A stretch of 7,944 bases of DNA from Actinomycetes bacterium (GTDB lineage Bacteria > Actinomycetota > Acidimicrobiia > Acidimicrobiales > Microtrichaceae): positions 1-7,944 of the forward strand of contig JAEWED010000167.1 of the NCBI GenBank assembly GCA_023389745.1. Reading direction: 5' to 3'. A program made the position numbers and the translations under genes. Shown here piece by piece: positions 1 through 6,518 of the stretch. Position 1 is the first letter of the stretch, and every line of letters starts with the position of its first letter. The notes under the pieces were generated by a model that had not been told where the DNA came from, searched no databases, and worked only from the letters and a program-made list of their open reading frames with translations.

Positions 1-1
1 C

Positions 2-934
2 CTGTACGGCAACCATCCGATCTCGTGCACGGTGAACCCGGCGGTCGGTCTGGAGCGCACGCTCGGGATCGGCACGGCGTCTCGTCGGAGTCGGCGGCGT
101 GTGGTCGTCGTGGGCGGTGGGCCGGCGGGGCTCGAGGCAGCGGTCGCCGCGGCGGAGTTCGGCCACGAGGTGGTGTTGCTGGAGCGCGGCGACCGACTCG
201 GTGGGCAGATCCCGTCGGCCGCGTCGATCCCGACCAGGAAGGAGCTCGCCGAGATCGTCGAGTTCCAGATCCGCGAGCTCGATCGGCTCGGTGTCGAGGT
301 GCGCACCGGCGTGACGGCGACGCCGTCGGTGATCTCCGATCTGGATCCCGATGACGTCGTGATCGCGACCGGTTCGCGGCCGTCCGCCGCGCCGATCGAG
401 ACCGACGGGTCGCTGCGGGTGCTCGCACCGATCGAGGTGATGGACCTGGGTGAGGACCGCCTGCCCGAGGGGCATGTCGTGGTGGTCGACGGCGTCGGCC
501 ACTTCCCGGCGTACGCACCCGCTGAGCGGCTGATCGACGCAGGGCGCCAGGTGAGCGTGGTGAGCGCGTCGATGACGCCTGCGGCGAACCTGGACCAGTC
601 CTCGCAGTTGTCGACGTTGCGTCGACTCGGGACGAAAGGGGTGCGGTTCCGCACCTCGACCAAGGTCGTCGGCATCGCCGGCGGCGCGGTGCGCGCGCTC
701 GACGTCTTCAGTGGCGACGACCTGGAGATCGAGGCTGACGCGGTGGTCGCCGCGGTGGCCGGCGTGGCGGTCGACGACCTGGGCTCGAGGCTGCGGGTCG
801 AGGGTTGGAACGTGCACCTGATCGGTGACGCGCTCGCGCCCCGGACGATGCTGCACGGCATCCGCGAGGGTCGGCTGCTGGGCCGCACGCTCGGCACCGC
901 GCCCGTGCCGGTCGAGGTCATGGTCGGCCGCTGA
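2..934 (+). CDS. FAD-dependent oxidoreductase, carboxy-terminal part (2,4-dienoyl-CoA reductase / OYE-fusion type)
   Basis: The frame is open at the left edge, so the 5' part lies outside the window; 310 residues are visible, ending in TGA. Residues 7-14 (ISCTVNPA) match the last iron-sulfur cysteine and following NPA segment of the FadH-like family, in which an amino-terminal flavin barrel, a 4Fe-4S site and a carboxy-terminal FAD/NAD(P) module are fused. A Rossmann dinucleotide motif follows (VVVVGGGPAG, residues 34-43, then an acidic strand end LLERGDRLGGQI). A second, degenerate nucleotide-binding segment (VVVVDGVGHFPAYAP) lies mid-protein, and the end has the FAD-contacting LIGDALAPRTMLHGIREG. 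By family, such enzymes reduce enoyl or dienoyl substrates using NAD(P)H in the cytoplasm; the substrate cannot be told here. The ATG/GTG-like start inside the window (GTG at 32) is not the real start because homology precedes it. It is probably unrelated to the Rhs island downstream and marks its left border. Confidence 0.88.
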   Translation: MYGNHPISCTVNPAVGLERTLGIGTASRRSRRRVVVVGGGPAGLEAAVAAAEFGHEVVLLERGDRLGGQIPSAASIPTRKELAEIVEFQIRELDRLGVEVRTGVTATPSVISDLDPDDVVIATGSRPSAAPIETDGSLRVLAPIEVMDLGEDRLPEGHVVVVDGVGHFPAYAPAERLIDAGRQVSVVSASMTPAANLDQSSQLSTLRRLGTKGVRFRTSTKVVGIAGGAVRALDVFSGDDLEIEADAVVAAVAGVAVDDLGSRLRVEGWNVHLIGDALAPRTMLHGIREGRLLGRTLGTAPVPVEVMVGR

Positions 935-971
935 CGGCGGCGTTCGTGACCGTTGCCGCACCGGTACCGAA

Positions 972-1000
972 TTGAACCGAGGGTCCCCTGCGGGTACGGT
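972..1000 (+). promoter_or_regulatory. Promoter of the initiator tRNA gene
   Basis: A TTGAAC -35 hexamer (972-977) and a TACGGT -10 hexamer (995-1000) are separated by exactly 17 bases. Transcription would start near 1007, about five bases before the mature tRNA 5' end at 1012. This is a good match to a housekeeping sigma-70-type promoter placed just where a stand-alone tRNA gene needs one. Seen by eye only; no start-site data. Confidence 0.6.
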
Positions 1001-1011
1001 GGTCGCCACGC

Positions 1012-1088
<77 letters not shown>

Positions 1089-1125
1089 AGAGGGGAACAC
1101 GAAAGTGGTCCCGTATCGAACACGA

Positions 1126-1157
1126 AAGCCCCCGCAGTTCGCTGTGGGGGCTTGTTC
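1126..1157 (+). terminator. Intrinsic terminator after tRNA-fMet
   Basis: A 12-pair stem, 1126-1137 (AAGCCCCCGCAG) with 1142-1153 (CTGTGGGGGCTT), closes a TTCG tetraloop at 1138-1141; the only non-Watson-Crick pair is one G-T. It is followed by a short T-containing tail (GTTCGTT). Its position 38 bases after the CCA end fits termination of the tRNA transcript. Confidence 0.88.
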
Positions 1158-1255
1158 GTTCCCGGAACGGGTGCGGGAGAGCGGTCGCGACGGCCCGGGG
1201 ACGCGACGAACGGCCCTCGGGGGGGACCGTTCGGCGGAAGGTTCGTGTTCGGTAA

Positions 1256-1740
1256 CGCGTCGAAGCGCCCGTGAGGTTCAGCTCCGGGGTGCTCCGAGGT
1301 TGGCGAAGGGGTTCTCGGGTGGTGGTTTCGCTCTGGAGGGTCGCCGTCGGGCCTTGCGTTTGGCTTGCCGGGTCTGTCACGCACACCAAGGGCGCGACCG
1401 TGCTGAGCTCCGACGCGGTCACCCGAGACCTGCCAGGTCGAGTGATCGACCGGACCGTCGACGGCATCGACGCCAACCCCGCCGGTGCGAACTACACCTA
1501 CGACGGCGCCGGGCGCCTCACCGACTGGTGGGAGACCGACCCCTCGACCTCGACCCAGTACCACGGCACCTACAACTTCGGCACCACACCCACCGAATGC
1601 GCAGGCGGCAGCTGGGGCAACGCGACGAACGCCGGGCGCAACTCGAACCGGGCGACCTCGACGCTGGCGATCAACGGGGGCGCTGCCGCGACGACGAAGT
1701 ACTGCTACGACTTCGCGGATCGTATCCAGAAGGTCATCAC
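1256..1740 (+). pseudogene. Rhs/YD-repeat protein, 5' fragment upstream of the IS (truncated and interrupted)
   Basis: This is the upstream piece of a YD-repeat gene split by the insertion sequence. The frame opens after a stop at 1253-1255. The only early start is a GTG at 1271 without a convincing ribosome binding site, and the first about 35 residues are arginine/valine-rich and unlike Rhs sequence, so real homology begins around 1410 (VTRDLPGRVIDRTVDG). Two YD motifs follow: YTYDGAGRLT and YCYDFADRIQKVIT. The signal peptide and the hundreds of residues that normally precede this part of a secreted Rhs protein are absent, so the gene is 5'-truncated as well as interrupted. The frame stops making sense at 1740, the last base before the IS. 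Joining 1740 to 3071 restores the frame into the 3' fragment. Probably not expressed as a working protein. Confidence 0.8.
1737..1740. repeat. Left target-site duplication (TCAC)
   Basis: TCAC directly abuts the TG end of the left inverted repeat and is repeated at 3067-3070. Four bases is within the 3-5 base range usual for IS3-family insertions. Confidence 0.85.
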
Positions 1741-1768
1741 TGAATCGCACTGGGTTGCTTGGAGGCTC
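1741..1768 (+). repeat. Left terminal inverted repeat of the IS
   Basis: The 28 bases start TGAATCGCACTGGGTT and end TGGAGGCTC. Compared with the reverse complement of 3039-3066, they differ only at repeat positions 17-19 (GCT versus TGA). Confidence 0.95.
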
Positions 1769-1794
1769 CTGACCTTGGAAACGAGGATGGAGTC

Positions 1795-2136
1795 ATGCCA
1801 GCAGAACGAACATCGGGGAAGCCGACGACGCGTCGGTACAGCGCCGAGGAGAAGGAACGGGCGGTGCGTCTGGTCCGTCAGCTCCGCGCCGAGTTGGGCA
1901 CCGATCACGGGACGGTGAAGCGTGTCGCGGATCAGCTCGGCTACGGCGTCGAGACGGTGCGGAAGTGGGTGCGCCAGTCCGACATCGACGACGGCCATAC
2001 CCCGGGTGTGAGCACTGCGGAGGCGGAGCGGGTCAAGGCGCTCGAGCAGGAGAACCGTGAGCTGCGCCGCGCGAACGCGATCCTCAAGTCCGCGTCGGCT
2101 TTCTTCGCGGCGGAGCTCGACCGCCCACAGCGTTGA
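1795..2136 (+). CDS. IS3-family transposase OrfA (helix-turn-helix subunit)
   Basis: The 113-residue protein starts at ATG 1795, chosen because a GAGG sequence lies eight bases upstream and because an upstream TTG would begin inside the terminal repeat. Residues about 13-60 form the helix-turn-helix of the IS3/IS911 OrfA type (RRYSAEEKERAVRLV, then GTVKRVADQLGYGVETVRKWVRQ), which binds the terminal repeats. Residues about 75-105 are a leucine-zipper-like coiled coil (VKALEQENRELRRANAILK) used for multimerisation, ending with the typical SAFFAAELDRPQR. Its TGA stop overlaps the orfB ATG (TGATG, 2134-2138). In this family OrfA and OrfB are joined by a -1 ribosomal frameshift to make the active OrfAB transposase; the orfB frame is indeed -1 relative to orfA, but I could not pick a clear slippery site. 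Confidence 0.94.
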   Translation: MPAERTSGKPTTRRYSAEEKERAVRLVRQLRAELGTDHGTVKRVADQLGYGVETVRKWVRQSDIDDGHTPGVSTAEAERVKALEQENRELRRANAILKSASAFFAAELDRPQR

Positions 2137-3035
2137 TGGTCGAGTTCATCGATCGCCACAAGGGTGAACACGGGATCGAGCAGATCTGCACGCAGCTGCA
2201 GTTCGCCCCGTCCACCTACTACGCGGCGAAGTCCCGGCCGCTGTCCGAGCGGGCGATCCGAGACACCGTGTTGAAGGTCGTGATCGTCACGTTGTTCGAG
2301 GCGAACTACGAGGTCTACGGGTCCCGCAAGATTTGGAAGGCCGCCCGGCGTGCCGGTTACGACATCGGCCGTGACCAGGTCGCCCGGCTGATGCGGGAGC
2401 TCGGCATCGAAGGCGTGCGGCGTGGCGGGCACAAGGTCCGCACCACCCGCCCCGATGATCGGGCGCCGAGATCGCCGGACCTGGTCGACCGCAAGTTCAC
2501 CGCGAACGCACCGAACGAGTTGTGGGTCACCGATCTGACCTATGTGCCGACATGGTCCGGCGTCGCGTTCGTCAGCTTCATCACCGACGTCTACTCGAGG
2601 ATGATCGTCGGCTGGCGCGTCGCGTCGCACATGCGCACCGACATGGTCCTCGACTCACTCGAGATGGCCCGCTGGACCCGAGGCGGCGGCCGCCTCGAAG
2701 GCCTCATCTGTCACAGCGATGCCGGCAGGCAATACACGTCTGTGCGCTACACCGAACGCATCGACGAGATCGGCGCCCGACCGTCGATCGGCACTGTCGC
2801 GGACTCCTACGACAACGCGCTGGCCGAGACGATCAACGGTCTCTACAAGACCGAGCTGATCCACCGGCAACGGCCCTGGCGCACAATCGATGACGTCGAG
2901 CTCGCCACGCTCGGCTGGGTCCACTGGTTCAACACCGAACGCCTCCACAGCGCGCTCGGTGACATGCCACCGGTCGAGTTCGAAGAAGCTCACTACGCTC
3001 AGCTCGCCACCAGCGAGCTGGTCGAAACCCAATAG
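2136..3035 (+). CDS. IS3-family transposase OrfB (DDE catalytic subunit)
   Basis: The 299-residue protein starts at ATG 2136, overlapping the orfA stop by one base; an in-frame TTG lies just before. The amino-terminal part (IEQICTQLQFAPSTYYAAKSR, then YGSRKIWKAARRAGYDIGRDQVARLMRELGI) is the HTH_21-type region of IS3 OrfB. The retroviral-integrase-like core carries D133 (WVTDLTYV), D195 (CHSDAGRQYTS) and E231 (DNALAETINGLYKTE), with 35 residues between the last two, as expected for DD(35)E transposases. The carboxy end has the family's WFNTERLHSALGDMPPVEFE. The common HSDRGSQY segment reads HSDAGRQY here, which leaves the catalytic aspartate in place. It catalyses strand cleavage and transfer at the element ends, normally as the OrfAB fusion. 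No stop or frameshift is present, so it looks functional. Confidence 0.96.
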   Translation: MVEFIDRHKGEHGIEQICTQLQFAPSTYYAAKSRPLSERAIRDTVLKVVIVTLFEANYEVYGSRKIWKAARRAGYDIGRDQVARLMRELGIEGVRRGGHKVRTTRPDDRAPRSPDLVDRKFTANAPNELWVTDLTYVPTWSGVAFVSFITDVYSRMIVGWRVASHMRTDMVLDSLEMARWTRGGGRLEGLICHSDAGRQYTSVRYTERIDEIGARPSIGTVADSYDNALAETINGLYKTELIHRQRPWRTIDDVELATLGWVHWFNTERLHSALGDMPPVEFEEAHYAQLATSELVETQ

Positions 3036-3038
3036 CCC

Positions 3039-3066
3039 GAGCCTCCATCAAACCCAGTGCGATTCA
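3039..3066 (-). repeat. Right terminal inverted repeat of the IS
   Basis: Reverse complement of the left repeat with three mismatches at repeat positions 17-19; it ends GATTCA at 3066, four bases after the orfB stop begins the gap. Confidence 0.95.
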
Positions 3067-3070
3067 TCAC
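3067..3070. repeat. Right target-site duplication (TCAC)
   Basis: TCAC follows the CA end of the right inverted repeat and matches 1737-1740. Confidence 0.85.
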
Positions 3071-3200
3071 CCCGGCCGGGGAGACCAACCCGTATGCGGC
3101 CGGGTTCACCTACGACGCGCACGGCAACACTCAGACACTCGGCGGTGAACGTCACTACTACGACGGCGCGGATCGCCACATGGCCACCACAGCCTCGGGC

Positions 3201-3830
3201 ACACTGAACGCTGTGCCGATGGTCGGAGCTCCGGGATCCCTGTCAGATCGTGACACGTGGATGCGCGACCGCCTCGAAGCAGCCGGCTGGACCGTCACCA
3301 TCATCGACGACGACGCCTTCACCGCTGGATCCGCGTCCGGGAAGCACCTCGTCGTGATCAGCGAATCCGTCGGCGGCTCCGGCGCGAACACCGCCGCGAC
3401 CACGCTGGCTGGCATTGCGGTGCCGGCCGTGTCGGCGGAGCCGACGGTGTCCGACGAGCTCGGCATGACCGGCAGCGGCACGAACCAAGGCTCCGAGACC
3501 AACCAGAACAGCATCGCGATCAGCGTGGTCGGCTCGGCCCACACCCTCGGCGGCGGATCCGGGTTCGAAACCGTCACCACCTCCACCTCCGCGGCGATCA
3601 CGCACGGCTGGGGCAAACCCAACGCCAACGCGAAGGTCGCCGCCACCGTCCCGGGTGACACCTCGAAGGCGGTGATCTTCGGCTACGACAGCGGCGCCTC
3701 GATGGTCACCAGCACCGCAACTGCGAAGCGGGTCGGGTTCATGTACGCCGGGGGCAACCGCTCCGTGCTGAACGACAACGCCGTGCAGCTCTTCGACGCC
3801 TCGGTGTCCTGGGCCGCCGACAGCGCAGCG
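3201..3830 (+). other. Embedded amidotransferase-like (flavodoxin-fold) domain within the Rhs protein
   Basis: About 210 residues with no YD motif interrupt the repeat array. The order of elements resembles the class I glutamine-amidotransferase-like domain found in secreted multidomain proteins: SLSDRDTWMRDRLEAAGWTV, a strand and acidic run IIDDDAF, KHLVVISESV, AVPAVSAEPTVSDELGM, a TSTSAAITHGWG stretch, KAVIFGYDSGASM, and AKRVGFMYAGGN closing with LFDASVSWAA. No catalytic Cys-His-Glu triad is visible, as there is no cysteine in the segment, so an enzymatic amidotransferase role is unlikely; a binding or structural role is more plausible. The assignment is from remembered family patterns and needs a profile search. 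Confidence 0.55.
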
Positions 3831-4160
3831 AAGCTGTCGTACCAGCGCGACATGACCGACCGGATCGTGCAGCGCGAGGTGAACGGCCGCACCGTGGCCC
3901 GGTACTCCTACACCGGTTCGGGTGACACGAGCGATCTCACCCTCGACGGATCCAACAACGTCGTCGAGGCAACCATCGGGTTGCCCGGTGGTGCCCTGTG
4001 GACGTGGCGCTCCTCGAGTCCGGTGTGGTCGTACTCGAACACCCACGGCGACGTCACCGTCATCACCGACAACGCCGGTGTCAAGCAGGGCCCCACGAGG
4101 ACGTATGACCCGTATGGCCGTTCGCTGACGACGACTGCGGAGATCGACAACAGCCGTGGC

Positions 4161-4361
4161 GAGTTCGACTACGGCTGGCTCGGCGAACACCAACGCCCCC
4201 TCGAGCACCAGTCCGGACTCATCCCGATCATCGAGATGGGCGCCCGCCAGTACGACCCGTTCCTCGGTCGCTTCATTGAAGTCGATCCGGTTGAAGGTGG
4301 GGTCGACAATGACTACGTCTACCCCTCCGATCCGCTCAATGGATTCGATCTCGACGGCAAA
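4161..4361 (+). other. Rhs repeat-associated core domain
   Basis: The segment EFDYGWLGEHQRPLEHQSGLI, MGARQYDPFLGRFIEVDPVEGG, then NDYVYPSDPLNGFDLDGK follows the family pattern (G..R.YDP..GRF...DP...N.Y.Y..N.P....D..G). In Rhs proteins this is the conserved border after which the sequence becomes variable; auto-cleavage commonly releases the tip near here. The usual final DPSG/DPDG reads DLDG. Confidence 0.9.
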
Positions 4362-4799
4362 TGCGGTGTCTTTGGGAATCCATTCAAGCGGTGCGGGCGA
4401 AAGCACCGAGGCGCGACGAGTATTGGCAACTGGTTGGGTGCCCGGTTCCGCGGTATCAACGACTACGTCCGACGTGTCTTCAATTCCGGAAGGACGCCCT
4501 ACTACAGCCCGGCCAACCGACGCGCTCACATCGAATCGCGTATGGTTCGACACGTCCAGCGGAATACGTCCGCTACTGGCTGCTTCTTCGCACGTGTGTC
4601 CATCTCTGGGACCGGCAAGGTGAGCTGGTCTGGACTGTCGTTCTGGAATGGGAAGGGGATCAGGGACAAAGGAATGGTCAGCTTCGCTGACATACAAGGC
4701 GCCGACCCGGGCTCATCCGGAGGTGCCTGCTACGGCATCAACCGTAGACTCAAGCCGAACGTCTTCGGGATCGGCACTAATGGGTTGTTCTGGACGCCA
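4362..4799 (+). other. Variable carboxy-terminal tip, candidate toxin domain (unrecognised)
   Basis: The last 146 residues after DLDGK do not resemble any toxin family I can name. The tip is basic at its start (FKRCGRKHRG, RFRGINDYVRRVF), has an HIESRMVRHVQRN segment with two histidines, and a glycine/serine/aromatic-rich end (SGTGKVSWSGLSFWNGKG). It has four cysteines, two near its start (CGVFGNPFKRC). Its position is the one always occupied by the effector domain in Rhs proteins, and a small membrane protein follows with ATGA overlap. A nuclease is suggested by the basic character and histidines, but the membrane-bound immunity candidate equally fits a membrane or periplasm-acting toxin. 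Confidence 0.6.
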
Positions 4800-5215
4800 T
4801 GACGGGCTGGTTCAGATTTCGATACTTCCCAGGAGTATTTCACATCGCTTATGCGACGCTCCTCGCTCTGTTTCTGATCCCTATTGTTGGTGTCCTGATC
4901 GGATCTATTGTGGCTGCCAGTCTCTACGGACTGTTGTCGACAGTTTACGCCGGGGCTATCAATCTTGAGTCTGACCGTGTTGCCCTCCGCTATGGACCGT
5001 TCGCGCTTTGGGGTCGGACGATAGATCCTCCGGAGTTCCGGGTGAGACAAGATGGGCATACTGCGTATCTCGCGTCGGCCGATGGGGCAAGGTTTGGCGT
5101 TCTACGTGAGCTTCGTCTGTCGGAGAATGTCCTCATGCCAGAAGGCGGGTTCATCCGCCAAATAGCGGAACGCTATCCAGCCGATGCCTCAGTGATCATT
5201 CGACGACAACGCTAG
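4799..5215 (+). CDS. Small membrane protein, candidate immunity protein for the Rhs tip
   Basis: The 138-residue protein begins with ATG at 4799, overlapping the Rhs stop (ATGA), so it is probably translated by coupling; no good ribosome binding site is visible. Residues about 12-54 are strongly hydrophobic (AYATLLALFLIPIVGVLIG, then SIVAASLYGLLSTVYAGA) and would form a two-helix membrane hairpin. The rest is soluble: INLESDRVALRYGPFALWG, then TIDPPEFRVRQDGHTAYLAS and a helical end; the strand pattern is loosely like a bacterial PH-type domain. Gene order, coupling and small size match Rhs immunity genes. The first 120 bases contain 61 G/C, far below the neighbouring genes, which supports transfer of the cassette. 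No family is recognised; an unrelated membrane protein is the alternative. The gene is intact even though its Rhs partner is broken. Confidence 0.75.
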   Translation: MTGWFRFRYFPGVFHIAYATLLALFLIPIVGVLIGSIVAASLYGLLSTVYAGAINLESDRVALRYGPFALWGRTIDPPEFRVRQDGHTAYLASADGARFGVLRELRLSENVLMPEGGFIRQIAERYPADASVIIRRQR

Positions 5216-5472
5216 GTTGTGCCGGGAGACGTGGATCGACCGCAAACCTGCTACCTTCCGCACTTACGCCAATGCGTTCGTCGTTTCGCGATGGTATGGC
5301 CTTGAAACCATGGGGCCTGCGTTCGAGGCGCCGCCGACCGTCCCTGCTAGTCTGCCGGCGAGGACGACGGACGGCGTCGGTAAAGGGAATTGCGTACTCG
5401 CAATCGGGCTCCGGTGGACGTGTTCGAAGGCGGTCTCGAGTACGGAGCGGACGACCAGCTCCGCAGGCTTGA
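5216..5472. other. Intergenic scrap, no supported gene
   Basis: No convincing complete gene, hairpin or RNA is visible here. A short stretch in another frame (about 5411-5490, VDVFEGGLEYGADDQLRRLES) looks coding-like and could be the frameshifted beginning of the following remnant. A TAGTCT sequence near 5346 could be a -10 element, but no matching -35 was found. Confidence 0.4.
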
Positions 5473-5547
5473 GTCGTACCAGGGTCGCTTGGCTCGGATC
5501 CCGCCGACCGGCTCCTTCTCGAAACGGGGCGGGACAACCTGCTCCCA

Positions 5548-5949
5548 GTGCACGAGCAGGCTCTGTCGTGGGATCAGGGCACTCTGCTCGATGCCGTCGA
5601 GCTGTTCGGGCCGTTGGCCTCCACCGGCGACCCGGACGCCGAGGGCAGCCGCTATCACGACTACAACGACTGCGGCTGGCACTACGCGGGCGTCAGGCAG
5701 GAACCAGCGTTCGGCGAGTACCGCTCTTCGATCAACAAGCTCCTTGCCCGCTACGACAGCGGCTTCCAGCTCAACGCTGACGGGCAGGTCGAGCGACTCG
5801 TCGGGGCGGAGCTCGTCGAACTGGTCGAGCCGCGTGCGTTCATCGCAGATCGACTGCGACGGGTCGTGTTGGCGTTCGACGAGTTCGACTCGGTGGACGC
5901 GTTGGTCTGGTGTGTTGCGATCTCCTCGGCGCTCGAGACCACCGAGTAG
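5548..5949 (+). CDS. Hypothetical protein, possible AbiJ-N-terminal-domain-like remnant
   Basis: The 133-residue frame uses a GTG at 5548 that lacks a well-placed ribosome binding site. Protein-like sequence continues upstream in the same frame to a stop at 5470-5472 (DPADRLLLETGRDNLLPVHEQ), without any start codon in between, so the true 5' end is probably lost or frameshifted. The central part, RYHDYNDCGWHYAGV, then EYRSSINKLLARYDSGFQL and a following acidic VERLVGAELVELVE, resembles the N-terminal domain (NTD4 type) attached to AbiJ-like abortive-infection and other defence proteins. That resemblance is from memory and is unverified. The end (VWCVAISSALETTE) departs from the family, which suggests a second frameshift. 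It could be a decayed defence gene or an orphan immunity gene of the Rhs island. It is not in an operon with 4799-5215 (330-base gap). Confidence 0.5.
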   Translation: MHEQALSWDQGTLLDAVELFGPLASTGDPDAEGSRYHDYNDCGWHYAGVRQEPAFGEYRSSINKLLARYDSGFQLNADGQVERLVGAELVELVEPRAFIADRLRRVVLAFDEFDSVDALVWCVAISSALETTE

Positions 5950-6019
5950 CGGCTCCCTCGACACGTCCAATGGAGGTGGACTTCGGTGTCTCTGACGTCG
6001 CTTCCTGGGAAGTCGCCAC

Positions 6020-6275
6020 TCGATGCAGCGGTCCGACGTCGGAGCTGTTGGGATCCGACTCAGCGGCTGCGGTGTCACCGCCTCGTTCGGCTCGGTCGGT
6101 GACTTTCTCGACAACGCCGCGATGGAGTCCACCTGTGTGGCGATCACGAAGGAGTCCTGCACATCGACCGCGGCTGAGAGGGACATGACCCGTCGCCGGC
6201 CCGCACGATCCTGTCCGGCTACATCGAAGTCTTCTGCAACCGTCAACGCCACCAGGTCGGAATCGCCGACCGCCC
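6020..6275 (+). pseudogene. Decayed IS3-type transposase OrfB remnant (carboxy-terminal part)
   Basis: Two frames together recover the end of an IS3-type OrfB. First, GVTASFGSVGDFLDNAAMEST (about 6068-6133) matches the region holding the catalytic glutamate (DNAxxES). Then, after a frameshift and across a TGA at 6175-6177, ARTILSGYIEVFCNRQRHQ (6199-6255) matches the conserved YIExFYNRQRRHS end. Sequence between them (LHIDRG) fits the family's K-E-L-x-H spacing. It differs from the intact OrfB in this window (IGTVADSYDNALAETINGL), so it comes from another element. The amino-terminal part, the first two catalytic aspartates and recognisable terminal repeats are missing. It is an old scar, nonfunctional. 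Confidence 0.72.
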
Positions 6276-6518
6276 CCCCCGGCCGAGTCTTACGCTGCCA
6301 GCCAGGCAGCCTGATCTGTCACACCAACACATCTACGGAACCCTGGCATCTCCAGAATGTGCCTCGGCCGCTTCCCTGCGCTTTCTGGACCAGAACTTGG
6401 ACCGCTTTGATCGGCAGTTTCGTTCCTGTGACGTGCTAGCAATTGCGGACCAGTCTGGCGGGTTGCCTTCGCCAGAGCCCGGGGGTTGCCGGGTTGGAGT
6501 CTTGGGAGAGGGACAGCG
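6276..6518. other. Leader region before the second Rhs gene, no supported gene
   Basis: This stretch contains an eight-C run at 6273-6280, no convincing frame, and no strong hairpin. It must hold the promoter of the gene at 6519 if that gene is transcribed separately, but no pair of hexamers with proper spacing stands out. Confidence 0.4.
6504..6513 (+). promoter_or_regulatory. Ribosome binding site of the second Rhs gene
   Basis: The purine run GGGAGAGGGA ends five bases before ATG 6519 and decides the start: it is the only good Shine-Dalgarno sequence near, and the encoded protein begins at once with a signal peptide. Confidence 0.75.

Larger units (their letters stand above)
1741..3066 (+). 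mobile_element. Complete IS3-family insertion sequence, 1,326 bp
   Basis: The element begins with TG and ends with CA, as is usual for IS3-family elements. It is bounded by 28-bp inverted repeats matching at 25 positions, flanked by a TCAC duplication on both sides, and carries two overlapping genes, orfA and orfB, with an intact DD(35)E catalytic set. Length and gene order are normal for the family. It interrupts a YD-repeat gene in the same orientation. Because ends, duplication and both frames are all intact, insertion looks recent and the element may still be mobile. Subgroup was not assigned. Confidence 0.96.
3067..4802 (+). pseudogene. Rhs/YD-repeat protein, 3' fragment with embedded domain, core and variable toxin tip
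   Basis: This is the downstream piece of the IS-interrupted gene. Reading from 3069 (ACC CCG GCC) gives, in order: YD motifs (FTYDAHGNTQTL, HYYDGADRHMAT); an embedded amidotransferase-like domain (3201-3830); further YD-type sequence (YQRDMTDRIVQREVNGR, RTYDPYGRSLTT); the Rhs-associated core (4161-4361); and a 146-residue variable tip to the TGA at 4800-4802. With the 5' fragment it would make about 733 residues from GTG 1271. In intact Rhs proteins the YD repeats form a shell that encloses the tip, which is released after the core and delivered to a neighbouring cell. An ATG at 3057, inside the right end of the IS, could allow translation of this part alone (581 residues), possibly from an IS-outward promoter, but it has no signal peptide. 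It overlaps the downstream immunity candidate by ATGA. Confidence 0.85.

Noticed and set aside
3243..4697. Long minus-strand open frame (484 codons) opposite the Rhs 3' fragment
   Set aside because: Its translation is a low-complexity Val/Arg/Gly/Asp-rich mirror of the YD-repeat gene; the + strand has recognisable domains throughout.
5217..5780. Plus-strand frame of 187 codons after the immunity candidate
   Set aside because: Its second half is an Arg/Ala-rich shadow of the 5548-5949 gene and the first half shows no recognisable protein features.
6300..6330. SLICHTN peptide resembling the GLICHSDAG segment of transposases
   Set aside because: It lies after the glutamate region of the decayed OrfB, in the wrong order, and the aspartate is absent; taken as chance.
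6478..6493. Short CCCGG/CCGGG hairpin before the second Rhs gene
   Set aside because: Only five pairs with a six-base loop and no T tract; too weak for a terminator.
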